Of a DNA stretch of 64,000 nt, positions 42,814-51,954 are shown piece by piece (position 1 is the first letter of the stretch; the number at the start of each line of letters is the position of its first letter). This DNA is from Tenacibaculum aiptasiae. Its GTDB lineage: Bacteria; Bacteroidota; Bacteroidia; Flavobacteriales; Flavobacteriaceae. Under the pieces are notes generated by a model. The model worked only from the letters and a program-made list of their open reading frames with translations, was not told the origin of the DNA and made no database searches. Where the stretch lies: the NCBI RefSeq assembly GCF_008806755.1, contig NZ_WAAU01000029.1:60640-124639 (forward strand), written 5' to 3'. Position numbers and translations under genes: made by a program.

Positions 42814-43206
42814 TTATTTACAACTATATTTTCTAAGCTGATAAATAGAAAATAACCCAAGTAATAGCTCTGCTGTAATTCCAAAAATATAACCATTTGT
42901 AGGGATGCCATCTGCAATCATACTCAATCCTCGTCCTGTTGCTAGTGTTAACATAAATAAGATGTTTAACTCAGTAGCTCTTTTCCAATATTGGGTTTTC
43001 CAAATACCTAAAATCCATACCAATGAAATTCCAAAATATAAACACATAATAGCTTTTAACATATTTGAAAGGTCTATTGTATTAACTTGAATATCTAATT
43101 GTTGAGGTAGAATGGATGGTGAACCATAGATAATTGCAGTTGGTACAACAATACCTAATGAAATGAGAAGATGTAAGTTTTTAATAATCCAATTGTATAT
43201 TTTCAT
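42814..43206 (-). CDS. DUF4345 membrane protein
   Basis: A 130-residue protein with four membrane helices. MLKAIMCLYFGISLVWILG and LATGRGLSMIADGIP match the DUF4345 family. Function unknown. Ten bases separate it from the hydrolase downstream on the same strand. Confidence 0.82.
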   Translation of the reverse strand: MKIYNWIIKNLHLLISLGIVVPTAIIYGSPSILPQQLDIQVNTIDLSNMLKAIMCLYFGISLVWILGIWKTQYWKRATELNILFMLTLATGRGLSMIADGIPTNGYIFGITAELLLGLFSIYQLRKYSCK

Positions 43207-43216
43207 AGCCTGCTTT

Positions 43217-44149
43217 TTAGTTCCTTAAGTATTTTTGAAACCAATCTAATACTTCTCTGTTTACCTCTTTTTTATTTTTTGTTAAGCCATGATTACCTTC
43301 TTTATATATTTTTAAGCTATATGGTATATTATATTTATCCAACTCTTTTGAAAGTTTAATTGGATTTGATACACTCACCCTTTTATCAGCATCACCATGT
43401 AGTATGAGGAGGGGGATATTTTTAGGAAATTTGTTTGCAAAATAGAAAGCTGACCTCTTTTTTAATTCTTCCTGTTTGTTTTCCCTATAATTAGGAATAA
43501 GTGGTGCATATACATTTGTTTCCATGTCAGCTCTATCAATAATTGTTAAATCTGTGGGAGCTCCACCTATTATTGCAGTTTTAATTTTACTAGTTTTGAT
43601 TAATGACAAATAGGTCATCATACCTCCGCGACTCCAACCATACATTCCAATTCTAGTTGTGTCGGCTTTAGGGAACTCTTTAACAACTTTGAGTAAGTTG
43701 AGTACATCATTAACGTCTTTTCCTCCAAATTCATCTTTTCCTTCACTTTTTCCACTTTCTCTATAATTAGAACCAATGACAATGTAGCCGTTATTTGTTA
43801 TTTTAGAGAACATAGGAGGGAAGAAAAGTTTATGTTTTTCTTTGGTTAATGATAAAGCGCCAAAATCCCTATTTCCTCCTCTGTTAAATATAATTACTGG
43901 ATATTTTCCTTCTTTTTTGGGAAATGTTGCAAAGGATTGAATTTTTAAGCTATCACTTAGGTAAGTAATTTCATATAATTTTACATTTTGTAAAAATTTA
44001 AATTGAGCTTTGAATTGTGTTTGTTCGGCATCTTGAAATAAACCCTTATAGTTTTTCCAATCAATTTTTTCTTTTTTTACAATTATTGATTCTTGTGAGC
44101 TACATGAAATACTAACTATAATTAGTAAATGTAGGATAAACTTTTTCAT
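43217..44149 (-). CDS. Lipoprotein alpha/beta hydrolase (S9 peptidase-like)
   Basis: A 310-residue protein with lipobox SISC (Cys16). The alpha/beta-hydrolase catalytic triad is visible: Ser in GMYGWSRGGMMTYL, Asp in LILHGDADKRVS, His in KEGNHGLTKN. FNRGGNRDFG resembles the oxyanion region of prolyl-oligopeptidase-type hydrolases. It is anchored in an envelope membrane; it may act on peptides or esters. Confidence 0.86.
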   Translation of the reverse strand: MKKFILHLLIIVSISCSSQESIIVKKEKIDWKNYKGLFQDAEQTQFKAQFKFLQNVKLYEITYLSDSLKIQSFATFPKKEGKYPVIIFNRGGNRDFGALSLTKEKHKLFFPPMFSKITNNGYIVIGSNYRESGKSEGKDEFGGKDVNDVLNLLKVVKEFPKADTTRIGMYGWSRGGMMTYLSLIKTSKIKTAIIGGAPTDLTIIDRADMETNVYAPLIPNYRENKQEELKKRSAFYFANKFPKNIPLLILHGDADKRVSVSNPIKLSKELDKYNIPYSLKIYKEGNHGLTKNKKEVNREVLDWFQKYLRN

Positions 44150-44203
44150 TTTATAGCAATTTTTTAATGATGATTAAGTTGGCCTAATTAAAATAGTTTT
44201 GTT

Positions 44204-44704
44204 TTAATGATGAGTAAGCTTTGTAATTATTGCTTCATGTTGAGGGAATAATTGTATTAATTCTTCTCTTTTAGGTAAAACAAAATCGTTAAAATCAAAA
44301 CCAGGGGCCACTGTACAACCTGTAAATGCGTAAGAATTTTCTTTAATAACTTCAGCAGCAAACCAATAGGTTGCTGGTACAACAAACTGTGGTTGTTCGT
44401 TATTTTCTAAATCGTTTCCTATCAATACAAAAGAATAATCTCCTTTAGGAGAAATCATATGAAGTTTTAAGGTAGTGCCTTTGTAAAAGTGCCAAATTTC
44501 ATCCTGATTTATTTTATGAAAAGCAGAGAATTTATCAGAAGTTAATAAGAAATAAATAGAAGTACTGTAATTTCTATCTCCAACAAAATCTGAACTCAAA
44601 TTTTCATTTTTAATAATTCCGTTACTTCTATAAGTTTCTTTAAAGTAACCGCCTTCTGGATGTTCTGTTAAATTGAATTTATGTATTATCTGTAGTGCTG
44701 TCAT
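44204..44704 (-). CDS. Cupin_5 (DUF985) family protein
   Basis: A 166-residue protein: LTEHPEGGYFKETYRS at the start, IYFLLTSDKFSAFHKINQDEIWHFYKG for the cupin metal site, GCTVAPGFDFNDFVL near the end. All are typical of DUF985. Function unknown. Its first 26 bases overlap the end of the small basic gene upstream. Confidence 0.9.
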   Translation of the reverse strand: MTALQIIHKFNLTEHPEGGYFKETYRSNGIIKNENLSSDFVGDRNYSTSIYFLLTSDKFSAFHKINQDEIWHFYKGTTLKLHMISPKGDYSFVLIGNDLENNEQPQFVVPATYWFAAEVIKENSYAFTGCTVAPGFDFNDFVLPKREELIQLFPQHEAIITKLTHH

Positions 44705-44861
44705 TTTTTTTCTGTTCGTTTATCTTTTTAATCAATGCTTTTAAACGTTCCTTATTACGTTGCTTTTCAAGTTTCACCTTGTTTTCTTTCTGTTTCATTA
44801 AGCGTGTATGTTTCGCTTTATTAACAGTGTTTTTTGCTTTTCCTTTCCCTTTTTTAGGCAT
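44679..44861 (-). CDS. Small very basic protein
   Basis: 60 residues, mostly Lys, Arg, Gln and Asn (MPKKGKGKAKNTVNKAKHTR ... KNKERL-like helix). It overlaps the symporter gene by 8 bases and the cupin gene by 26, suggesting translational coupling. Its size and charge suggest nucleic-acid or ribosome binding; no family is certain. Confidence 0.6.
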   Translation of the reverse strand: MPKKGKGKAKNTVNKAKHTRLMKQKENKVKLEKQRNKERLKALIKKINEQKKNDSTTDNT

Positions 44862-46296
44862 TACGAGTTTGTTTAATAGCTAATAAACCTAAGAAAGTTA
44901 TTAGTCCGTTTAAGATTAAAACAAAGAAACCAAAATCAAAATTTAATTCTGATTTACTATAGATACTTATTAGATAAGTAAGTACAGGAGAAAGTAAACA
45001 GATATAGGGAACTAATTTGTCTTTTACATTTAGTTTGGTAAATAAACCAAAAGCATAAAGCCCTAATAATGGACCATAAGTATATCCTGCAAATTGAAAT
45101 ATTTTAGCAATTACACTAGCATCAGCAATAAAATATTTAAAAACTAAAATGGTTGCGATTAAAATGAATGAGAATAATACGTGTATTTTTTTACGTATTT
45201 TTTCTTTTTCTTGTCCGTCTTCTTTTTTATCAATTTCTAAAATATCAATACTAAAAGAAGTAGTTAATGAGGTTAAGGCGCTGTCGGCACTTGAGTAAGC
45301 TGCTGCTATTAATCCTAATAAGAAAAATAGGGAAGTAGCTATACCTAATTCACCGCTCATAGCTATACTTGGGAATAAATTATCTTTATGAGCATCAATA
45401 CCATTTGAAGTAGCATAGTCGGTTAATAAAACTCCTAGAGCTAAAAAGAAGAAGTTAACGATAACCAATACTATGGTAAACCAAAACATATTTTTTTGTG
45501 CATCTTTTAAGTTACGACAGGTTAAGTTCTTTTGCATCATGTCTTGGTCTAATCCAGTCATAACAATAGCTATAAAAGCACCAGAAAAGAATCGATTCCA
45601 AAAATAGTTCCCTGCTTTTGGATCGTCAAAAAAGAACATTTTTGATAGTTTATTTTCTGAAATATAAGAGAATAAACTTTCTATTTGCATTGCATCTTTA
45701 ATCATTACAATACAAACACCTACGGCAATTAGCATGAATAAAGTTTGTAGTGTGTCTGTCCAAACAATGGTTTTGATTCCTCCTTTAAACGTATATAACC
45801 AAATTAATAAAATAGTAATAGTTACAGTTACCCAAAATGGTATTCCGTAAGCATCGAATAAAATTAATTGTAATACATTGGCTACTAAAAATAAACGAAA
45901 AGCGGCTCCAACTGTTCTTGATAATAAAAAGAATGAAGCTCCTGTTTTGTATGAATACCTACCAAAACGATCTTCCAAATAAGTATAAATAGAAGTTAGA
46001 TTTAGTTTGTAGTAGAGTGGAAGTAATACCAGCCCAATAACGGCATATCCTAATACGTAGCCAATCACCATTTGCATATAACTCATTTGTTGTCCTTCTA
46101 CCCAACCAGGAACGGAGATAAATGTAACTCCTGAGAGTGATGCTCCAATCATACCAAAGGCTACTAAATACCATGGAGAAGAGTTATCTGCTTTGAAAAA
46201 TGTATTGTTATTTGCCGACTTTCCTGTGATGTATGAGATAAGAATTAATACACCAAAATAGGCTAAAATAAGGAGTAATATATGTAGTGGTTGCAT
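44854..46296 (-). CDS. Sodium:solute symporter (SSS family)
   Basis: A 480-residue protein with about 13 membrane helices. GMIGASLSGVTFISVPGWVEG is the conserved SSS loop after helix 2, GLDQDMMQKNLTCRNLKDAQ the central loop, and AAYSSADSALTSLTTSFSIDI the Na+-site helix. It imports an unknown solute with sodium. It overlaps the small basic gene by 8 bases. Confidence 0.92.
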   Translation of the reverse strand: MQPLHILLLILAYFGVLILISYITGKSANNNTFFKADNSSPWYLVAFGMIGASLSGVTFISVPGWVEGQQMSYMQMVIGYVLGYAVIGLVLLPLYYKLNLTSIYTYLEDRFGRYSYKTGASFFLLSRTVGAAFRLFLVANVLQLILFDAYGIPFWVTVTITILLIWLYTFKGGIKTIVWTDTLQTLFMLIAVGVCIVMIKDAMQIESLFSYISENKLSKMFFFDDPKAGNYFWNRFFSGAFIAIVMTGLDQDMMQKNLTCRNLKDAQKNMFWFTIVLVIVNFFFLALGVLLTDYATSNGIDAHKDNLFPSIAMSGELGIATSLFFLLGLIAAAYSSADSALTSLTTSFSIDILEIDKKEDGQEKEKIRKKIHVLFSFILIATILVFKYFIADASVIAKIFQFAGYTYGPLLGLYAFGLFTKLNVKDKLVPYICLLSPVLTYLISIYSKSELNFDFGFFVLILNGLITFLGLLAIKQTRNA

Positions 46297-46305
46297 ACCG
46301 TTAAA

Positions 46306-46349
46306 TTATGAATTACGAATGTACTAAATTTATCATTCGCAATTCATAA
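46306..46349. repeat. ORF-less inverted repeat between same-strand genes
   Basis: TTATGAATTACGAATG (46306-46321) and CATTCGCAATTCATAA (46334-46349) pair at 15 of 16 positions around a 12-base loop, between the symporter and the nitroreductase. Same layout as the inverted repeats of the S23 elements but without a gene; it could also be a simple terminator-like hairpin, although it lacks a T-run. Confidence 0.55.
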
Positions 46350-46364
46350 CTTAAACTATATAGA

Positions 46365-46994
46365 TTATAGTTCTATAACAACTTCTGCTGTTTTTCTACG
46401 AACTTTTTTCAGATCTTTCATATAATCATCTTCAGCTCTAAACCCAACTGGTAATACTAAAACCGATGTTAAGTTGTGTTTGTCTAAACCTAAGATTTCA
46501 TCATACTTCTCTGGAATAAAACCTTCCATTGGACAAGAATCTATTTGCTCATTTGCTGCTACAGTCATTAAATTTCCTAAAGCTATATAAGCTTGATTTT
46601 TATTCCAACTTCTTAATTCTTCTGAAGTTTTATTTGCTATTGAAGAACTAAGCATTTCCTTAAATGGATTTAAAATTTCATCAGGTGTATTTCTTACTTC
46701 TTTTACCAAAGTAAAATAACTTTCAACATCTTTCACTGTATATTCTTTAGGGATGCATAAAACCAATACATGTGATGCTTGTGCAACCTGACCTTGATTC
46801 CATGAGTGTTCTACTAATTGTTGTTGAAGTTCTTTATTTTGAATTACGACCATTTTAATTGGTTGTAATCCATATGAAGTAGCTGTTAAATTAAAAGCTT
46901 CTTTTAAGGTGTTTATTTGGGTTTCTGTAAGTGATTTATTTTCGTCAAATTTTTTAACAGCATAACGCCATTCTAAACTTTCTATACTATTCAT
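46365..46994 (-). CDS. Nitroreductase-family NAD(P)H oxidoreductase
   Basis: A 209-residue flavoprotein: LEWRYAVKKFDENKSLTETQ at the N-terminus, FNLTATSYGLQPIKMVVIQN for FMN binding, AYIALGNLMTVAANEQIDSCPMEGF and VLPVGFRAEDD near the end. It likely reduces nitro compounds or quinones with FMN. Single gene with its own promoter box. Confidence 0.9.
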   Translation of the reverse strand: MNSIESLEWRYAVKKFDENKSLTETQINTLKEAFNLTATSYGLQPIKMVVIQNKELQQQLVEHSWNQGQVAQASHVLVLCIPKEYTVKDVESYFTLVKEVRNTPDEILNPFKEMLSSSIANKTSEELRSWNKNQAYIALGNLMTVAANEQIDSCPMEGFIPEKYDEILGLDKHNLTSVLVLPVGFRAEDDYMKDLKKVRRKTAEVVIEL

Positions 46995-47016
46995 TTTTTC
47001 GAATTTATTTGAGTCA

Positions 47017-47024
47017 CAAAATTA
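47017..47024 (-). promoter_or_regulatory. -7 promoter box TAATTTTG for the nitroreductase
   Basis: A TAnnTTTG match on the minus strand, 22 bases before the start codon. Confidence 0.45.
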
Positions 47025-47078
47025 CAATTGCTATTAAGAAAAATAATGATTTGTTTATTACAATAATTGATAGTCCAA

Positions 47079-47912
47079 TCAATTTAATCTTTTATAACGA
47101 TCTATAATTTTAATAAAAGTCTCTGGTTCTGGTCTTACACGATAATTATCAGTTAAGTCTGCAAAGATAATTTTATTGTCTTCATCAGTAATAATTACAG
47201 TAGGCAACACTACATCCGAGTCGTAACCAAAAACTTGAAAACCTGCTGGTAATCCATTTTCATGTAAAATGCCTAGCTGTTTAGCTACTTTATTTTTTAC
47301 ATCTACTAAAAACTTAAAAGGAACGCTGTGTTTTTTTGCTAAACTCTTGGTGAATTTATGAGGTTGCGAACTTACCAAAACCATAGTTGTATTTCTTTTT
47401 TCTAGTTCTTTATACTGAGCAACGACTTCTTTAATTTGTGCCATACATAATGGACACCAATTTCCTCTGTAGAATAAAAAGATTTTAAAATCACCTTTTA
47501 AATCTTTTAGCGTGATTTTTTCTGAGTTTTCGTTTTCTAATACAAAGTCAGGAAGTGTTTTACCTTCTTGCAAAATACTTGTATCTCTTGAATTAAATGA
47601 AGAATACCAAGTTAAATAAGCTAACCATCCTAAGGCCAAACCAACAGAAATAACCAATGTTTTTTGCTCAAAATTGAAAAGATTCAGAGCAAACCCAATT
47701 ACAATAAATGTTGAGTAAAAACTTAAATTTTTGCTTGTTCTTGCTACTGGTTTTATAAATAACATAGCAAAGAAAATAACTACTGTAATTGAAGAAATTA
47801 GTAAGCCTATATTGCTACTATTAAAGTTTGCATTAGCGATTGTTTTTATAAAAATAATCAAAGCGAAAACTGGAAATGCGCTGATAAAAAGCGACTTAGT
47901 GAAATTTTTCAT
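47079..47912 (-). CDS. Membrane protein with peroxiredoxin-like domain
   Basis: A 277-residue protein. The first ~110 residues hold four membrane helices. The rest is an AhpC/TSA-type thioredoxin fold with FYRGNWCPLCMAQIKE (CPLC pair), VLVSSQPHKFTKSLAKKHSVPF and a conserved end. It probably reduces a thiol or peroxide at the membrane; whether the domain faces the periplasm is unclear. Divergent from the DUF2851 gene by 37 bases. Confidence 0.82.
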   Translation of the reverse strand: MKNFTKSLFISAFPVFALIIFIKTIANANFNSSNIGLLISSITVVIFFAMLFIKPVARTSKNLSFYSTFIVIGFALNLFNFEQKTLVISVGLALGWLAYLTWYSSFNSRDTSILQEGKTLPDFVLENENSEKITLKDLKGDFKIFLFYRGNWCPLCMAQIKEVVAQYKELEKRNTTMVLVSSQPHKFTKSLAKKHSVPFKFLVDVKNKVAKQLGILHENGLPAGFQVFGYDSDVVLPTVIITDEDNKIIFADLTDNYRVRPEPETFIKIIDRYKRLN

Positions 47913-47949
47913 ATCTTAATAGTCGTAAAAGAATTGCTAATTTACGGTT

Positions 47950-49227
47950 ATGAAAGAGGAATTTCTACATTTTTTGTGGCAATACAAATTATTTGATATA
48001 ACTAATTTGAAATCAGTTCACAATGAAAGTATTCAGATTGTTAAGTCGGGTATGCATAATAAAAACTCTGGACCAGATTTTTTAAATGCTCAGTTAAAAA
48101 TAAACCATCAATTATGGATTGGTAATGTTGAAATCCATATCAATTCCTCCGATTGGTATGCGCATAAACATGAAGAAGATGAAAATTACGATGCAGTAAT
48201 TTTACATATTGTTTGGAATCATGATGCTGAAGTGTTTATGAAAAATAACTTACCGCTTCCTACCTTAGAACTTAAAGAATTAGTTCATGAAAATGTGATG
48301 AAAAATTATGAACAGTTATTTTCAAAACAACTACAATGGATTTCTTGTGAAAATCAAATTGTAGATGTTGATGCATTTTTAATTAAAAATTGGTTAGAAA
48401 GATTATACTTTGAGCGATTAGAGAATAAATCAATTTTAATAAAAGAATTGTTAGCGAATTCTAAAAATGATTTTGAAGCAGTTTTGTTTCAGTTGTTAGC
48501 TAAAAACTTTGGATTAAAAGTGAATGGAGATGCCTTTTTACAATTGGCGAAATCATTTGATTTTTCGATTTTACAAAAGGTTAGGTTTAATGAATTTCAG
48601 TTATCTGCTTTGTTGTTTGGTCAAGCAGGTTTTTTTGAAGAAACTATTGAAAATGAATATTTTCTTAGTTTAAAGAATGAGTATGATTATTTAAAACATA
48701 AATATCAATTAACCCCCATTCATAATAAACAGTTTCAATTCTTTAGAATGCGTCCCAATAATTTTCCTACTATACGGATAGCACAACTGGTTGCATTATT
48801 TTATAAATATCAAAATTTATTTTCTAAGCTTTTAGAGTTAAATAGGAAAGAAGATTTTTACGATTTATTATCTGTTGAGGTTAATGCTTTTTGGCAAGCA
48901 CATTATACATTTGAAACATCTTCAAAAAAGCTAACAAAAAGATTGACAAAGTCATTTATTGATTTACTTCTAATCAATACAATTATACCCTTAAAATTTG
49001 TGTATGAACAATACAAAGGGATATTGAATGAAGAAAAGATTTTAAAACTAATACAGCAGATAAAACCAGAGAAAAATTCAATAATATCTAAGTTCTCTGA
49101 CTTGAAATTGATTGCTAAAAATGCATTCGAAAGTCAAGCTTTATTAGAACTTAGAAATAATTTTTGTGTAAAGAAACGTTGTATAAACTGTGTTATTGGA
49201 AATATTTTACTTAAAAAACATATTTAG
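47950..49227 (+). CDS. DUF2851 family protein
   Basis: A 425-residue protein: EEFLHFLWQYKLFD, MHNKNSGPDFLNAQLKI, WIGNVEIHINSSDWYAHKHE and AVILHIVWNHDAEV are the family's conserved N-terminal part, with CVKKRCINCVIGNILL at the C-terminus. The family is widespread in Bacteroidota; its function is unknown (the fold has been suggested to be nuclease-like). Its stop overlaps the end of the convergent CoA-transferase gene by 4 bases. Confidence 0.92.
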   Translation: MKEEFLHFLWQYKLFDITNLKSVHNESIQIVKSGMHNKNSGPDFLNAQLKINHQLWIGNVEIHINSSDWYAHKHEEDENYDAVILHIVWNHDAEVFMKNNLPLPTLELKELVHENVMKNYEQLFSKQLQWISCENQIVDVDAFLIKNWLERLYFERLENKSILIKELLANSKNDFEAVLFQLLAKNFGLKVNGDAFLQLAKSFDFSILQKVRFNEFQLSALLFGQAGFFEETIENEYFLSLKNEYDYLKHKYQLTPIHNKQFQFFRMRPNNFPTIRIAQLVALFYKYQNLFSKLLELNRKEDFYDLLSVEVNAFWQAHYTFETSSKKLTKRLTKSFIDLLLINTIIPLKFVYEQYKGILNEEKILKLIQQIKPEKNSIISKFSDLKLIAKNAFESQALLELRNNFCVKKRCINCVIGNILLKKHI

Positions 49228-50273
49228 TTGGTAATTAAAAAAGGGGCTTTGTATATATACATTTCATTATTATCAATCATAACTTTTTCAAAAACATCTG
49301 TATTGTTTTTAGTATGAAAATCAATTAACTCATTAATTTCTAATACCGGTGAAATACAAATATCTTCGTTTTCAAAAAAGTCTACCCATTCGTCTCTAGT
49401 TTTGCTTGAGAATAAATTTTCCAGTAATGTTTTGTCAAATACGCCAGCAATTAAATCAAACTGATTATTTGTTTTCCAAGAAGGTTCATCTATTTTATCA
49501 CAGAAAGAATTCCAAAATTTAGTTTCCAAGGCTCCAAGAGCAATCCATTTTTTATCGGCACATTCATAAACATTATAGTTTACCATCATACCACTTAGAA
49601 TTGGAGTCTTTTTATAAGATGCTCCTTGATATTCCATACCTTGTGCTATTGCATTTAAAGGCATCGTGGCTTTTGATAAATTTACATCTACATATTGTGC
49701 TTTTTGTTGTTTATGTTTGGCTAACAATGCCGTAGTACAAGCGGCAACTAACATATACGACCCACCAGCAATGTCTGCTACTTGATAGCCTGGTATAATT
49801 GGTTTTCCTTTTTCGTTTTTATTCAAATCTAATAAGCCAGCTTGTGCTATATAGTTTAAATCATGACCCGCTTTGTTTTTAAATTTTGAGTTTTGTCCAT
49901 AACCAGTTACTGAAATATAAACAATGGTTGGATTTATTTTTTTTACCGTATCAAAATCTAAGCGAAAACCTTTCATTACTTCAGGTCTAAATTGTTCTAT
50001 AAAAACATCACTTTCTTTAATTAACTCAATAATTTTCGAATAACCTTTTTCTTCTTCATAATCTATAACCAATGCTTCTTTACCATAATTTAGTGTATAA
50101 AACATCGTAGAAGTTTGCTCGATTTTTGGTTCATAATATCGAGTATAGTCCATACGTTTAGGGCTTTCAATTTTAATAACTTCAGCACCTAATTGTTTTA
50201 ATATTTGTGTGCCTAATGGACCTGGTAGCAAACGCGAAAAGTCTATAATTTTTATTCCTTCTAATGGTAGCAT
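49224..50273 (-). CDS. CaiB/BaiF-type CoA transferase
   Basis: A 349-residue family III CoA transferase or alpha-methylacyl-CoA racemase-like protein: IKIIDFSRLLPGPLGTQILK, GAEVIKIESPKRMDYTR and GHDLNYIAQAGLLDL, with the Asp in GHDLNY as the expected catalytic residue. It is the last gene of the second beta-oxidation cluster and probably handles branched or unusual acyl-CoA. Confidence 0.9.
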   Translation of the reverse strand: MLPLEGIKIIDFSRLLPGPLGTQILKQLGAEVIKIESPKRMDYTRYYEPKIEQTSTMFYTLNYGKEALVIDYEEEKGYSKIIELIKESDVFIEQFRPEVMKGFRLDFDTVKKINPTIVYISVTGYGQNSKFKNKAGHDLNYIAQAGLLDLNKNEKGKPIIPGYQVADIAGGSYMLVAACTTALLAKHKQQKAQYVDVNLSKATMPLNAIAQGMEYQGASYKKTPILSGMMVNYNVYECADKKWIALGALETKFWNSFCDKIDEPSWKTNNQFDLIAGVFDKTLLENLFSSKTRDEWVDFFENEDICISPVLEINELIDFHTKNNTDVFEKVMIDNNEMYIYKAPFLITN

Positions 50274-50279
50274 AATGAA

Positions 50280-50705
50280 CTATTCTTCAATTTTTTTAAT
50301 TAACTCTTTTAAGGTGTTAGGCACTGGGATTTTTTGGTGATTTTTATAATCAAAAACTATGATTTCATGAGTTTGTATGGCAACCAATTTATTTTGTGTG
50401 TCACTAAAAAAATATGATTTCATTATAAACCGATCTTCTTTTATTTCTTCCGTAATAGTTCCAATCTTTATAATATCAGGATATACTACTGGTGCTATGT
50501 ATTTTACAGATTGAAAACCTAAAATGGGAGCAAACTCCATTTCTTCAGGAGCAGAATTGAAAAAGTCGATACTTTTAAAATATTCAATACGAGCAGTTTC
50601 TCCCCATTTAACATAGGTTACATTGTTCACATGTCTAAAAGCATCCATATCGCCCCATTGGACTGTTATATAAGTTTGAATAGGAAAATCGTTAATAGTC
50701 ATCAT
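50280..50705 (-). CDS. Acyl-CoA thioesterase (4HBT family)
   Basis: A 141-residue hot-dog-fold protein: QWGDMDAFRHVNNVTYVKWG contains the conserved Asp (WGDMD) and HVNN motif of 4-hydroxybenzoyl-CoA thioesterases. It would hydrolyse acyl-CoA to free acid and CoA. Six bases separate it from the CoA transferase. Confidence 0.92.
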   Translation of the reverse strand: MMTINDFPIQTYITVQWGDMDAFRHVNNVTYVKWGETARIEYFKSIDFFNSAPEEMEFAPILGFQSVKYIAPVVYPDIIKIGTITEEIKEDRFIMKSYFFSDTQNKLVAIQTHEIIVFDYKNHQKIPVPNTLKELIKKIEE

Positions 50706-50727
50706 ATTGGTTATTTTTTAGAGAAAA

Positions 50728-51930
50728 TTATTTGTGATTTTTTTTCATAGCTTTTAACTTTTGAAATAGTTCTTTATATAATCCTCTAGCTATTAATAAT
50801 TTCATAATTTCATTAGTCCCAGCATAAATTCTAGCAACTCTATTATCGGCATACATACGTGCTATCGGGTATTCCCACATATAACCATAACCTCCAAATA
50901 ATTGTAAACATTCATCTACAACTTTACCATGCATATCGGTTGCTGAATATTTTGCCATTGAAGCACTTTCAGCAGATAATTTATGCTGTGCTAAATCTTC
51001 AATACATCTATCTACAAAAGCTTGGTGTAACTGTAATTCAGTAGCACATTCAGCCATTTTAAATTGAGTGTTTTGAAAACCAGCAATTGGTTGTTTAAAA
51101 GCAGTTCGAGTAGAGGTGTAAGAAAGAGTATCTTCTATAGCTCCTTGTGCTCCACCAATAGCAGAAATAGCAACAGACATACGCTCTCTAGCCAATTCAG
51201 TCATCATAATTTTAAAACCCTGTCCTTCATTTCCAAGTAAGTTTTCTTTGGGCACTTTTACATTATCGAAAAATAATTCGCAGGTATCTTGGGCTTTCAT
51301 TCCTACCTTTTTAAATGGTATTCCTTTTTCAAAACCTTCCCATTTACTTTCCATAATTAATAAAGATACTCCTTCTTCAGCCGTGCCAGGATTTGTTTTT
51401 ACAGCTACAACGGCCATATCACACATATATCCATTGGTAATAAAGGTTTTTTGTCCATTAACTAAATAATGGTCTCCTTTATCTACTGCAGTAGTTCTGA
51501 TGGCTTGCAAGTCTGATCCACAGTTAGGTTCAGTCATACCTATAGCTGTAATGATTTTACCAGTAGCCATAATAGGTAAATACTTTTTCTTTTGTGCTTC
51601 ATTTCCCCATTTTAAAATATAAGGGGCAATGATATCAGAATGTAAGGAAAAGCCAGGTCCTGAAATATTTTTTCTAGCAAATTCTTCAATCATTAATGCA
51701 TTAAAAGTAAAGTCTAGTCCAGCACCTCCATATTCTTCTGGCATATCCATACACAGTAATCCTAATTCACCAGCACGTTGCCAAATTTCTCTACTTACCA
51801 TGCCATCTTTTTCCCATTGTTCTATTTGAGGCTCTACTTCATTCGTTATAAAATCTTGTATCATACTACGCATCATACTATGTTCTTCTGATGCGTATAT
51901 TTTTCTTTCTAATAATATGTTTTGTAACAT
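50728..51930 (-). CDS. Acyl-CoA dehydrogenase (second)
   Basis: A 400-residue enzyme of normal length: GELGLLCMDMPEEYGGAGLD, MTEPNCGSDLQAIRTTA, RMSVAISAIGGAQGAIEDTL and the end motif YAGTNEIMKLLIARGL. The catalytic base lies in that YAGTNEI region. It oxidises acyl-CoA in the second beta-oxidation cluster and is shorter than the long form at 2403. Confidence 0.93.
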   Translation of the reverse strand: MLQNILLERKIYASEEHSMMRSMIQDFITNEVEPQIEQWEKDGMVSREIWQRAGELGLLCMDMPEEYGGAGLDFTFNALMIEEFARKNISGPGFSLHSDIIAPYILKWGNEAQKKKYLPIMATGKIITAIGMTEPNCGSDLQAIRTTAVDKGDHYLVNGQKTFITNGYMCDMAVVAVKTNPGTAEEGVSLLIMESKWEGFEKGIPFKKVGMKAQDTCELFFDNVKVPKENLLGNEGQGFKIMMTELARERMSVAISAIGGAQGAIEDTLSYTSTRTAFKQPIAGFQNTQFKMAECATELQLHQAFVDRCIEDLAQHKLSAESASMAKYSATDMHGKVVDECLQLFGGYGYMWEYPIARMYADNRVARIYAGTNEIMKLLIARGLYKELFQKLKAMKKNHK

Positions 51931-51954
51931 TTGGATACTTTTTATGTTAAAAAA

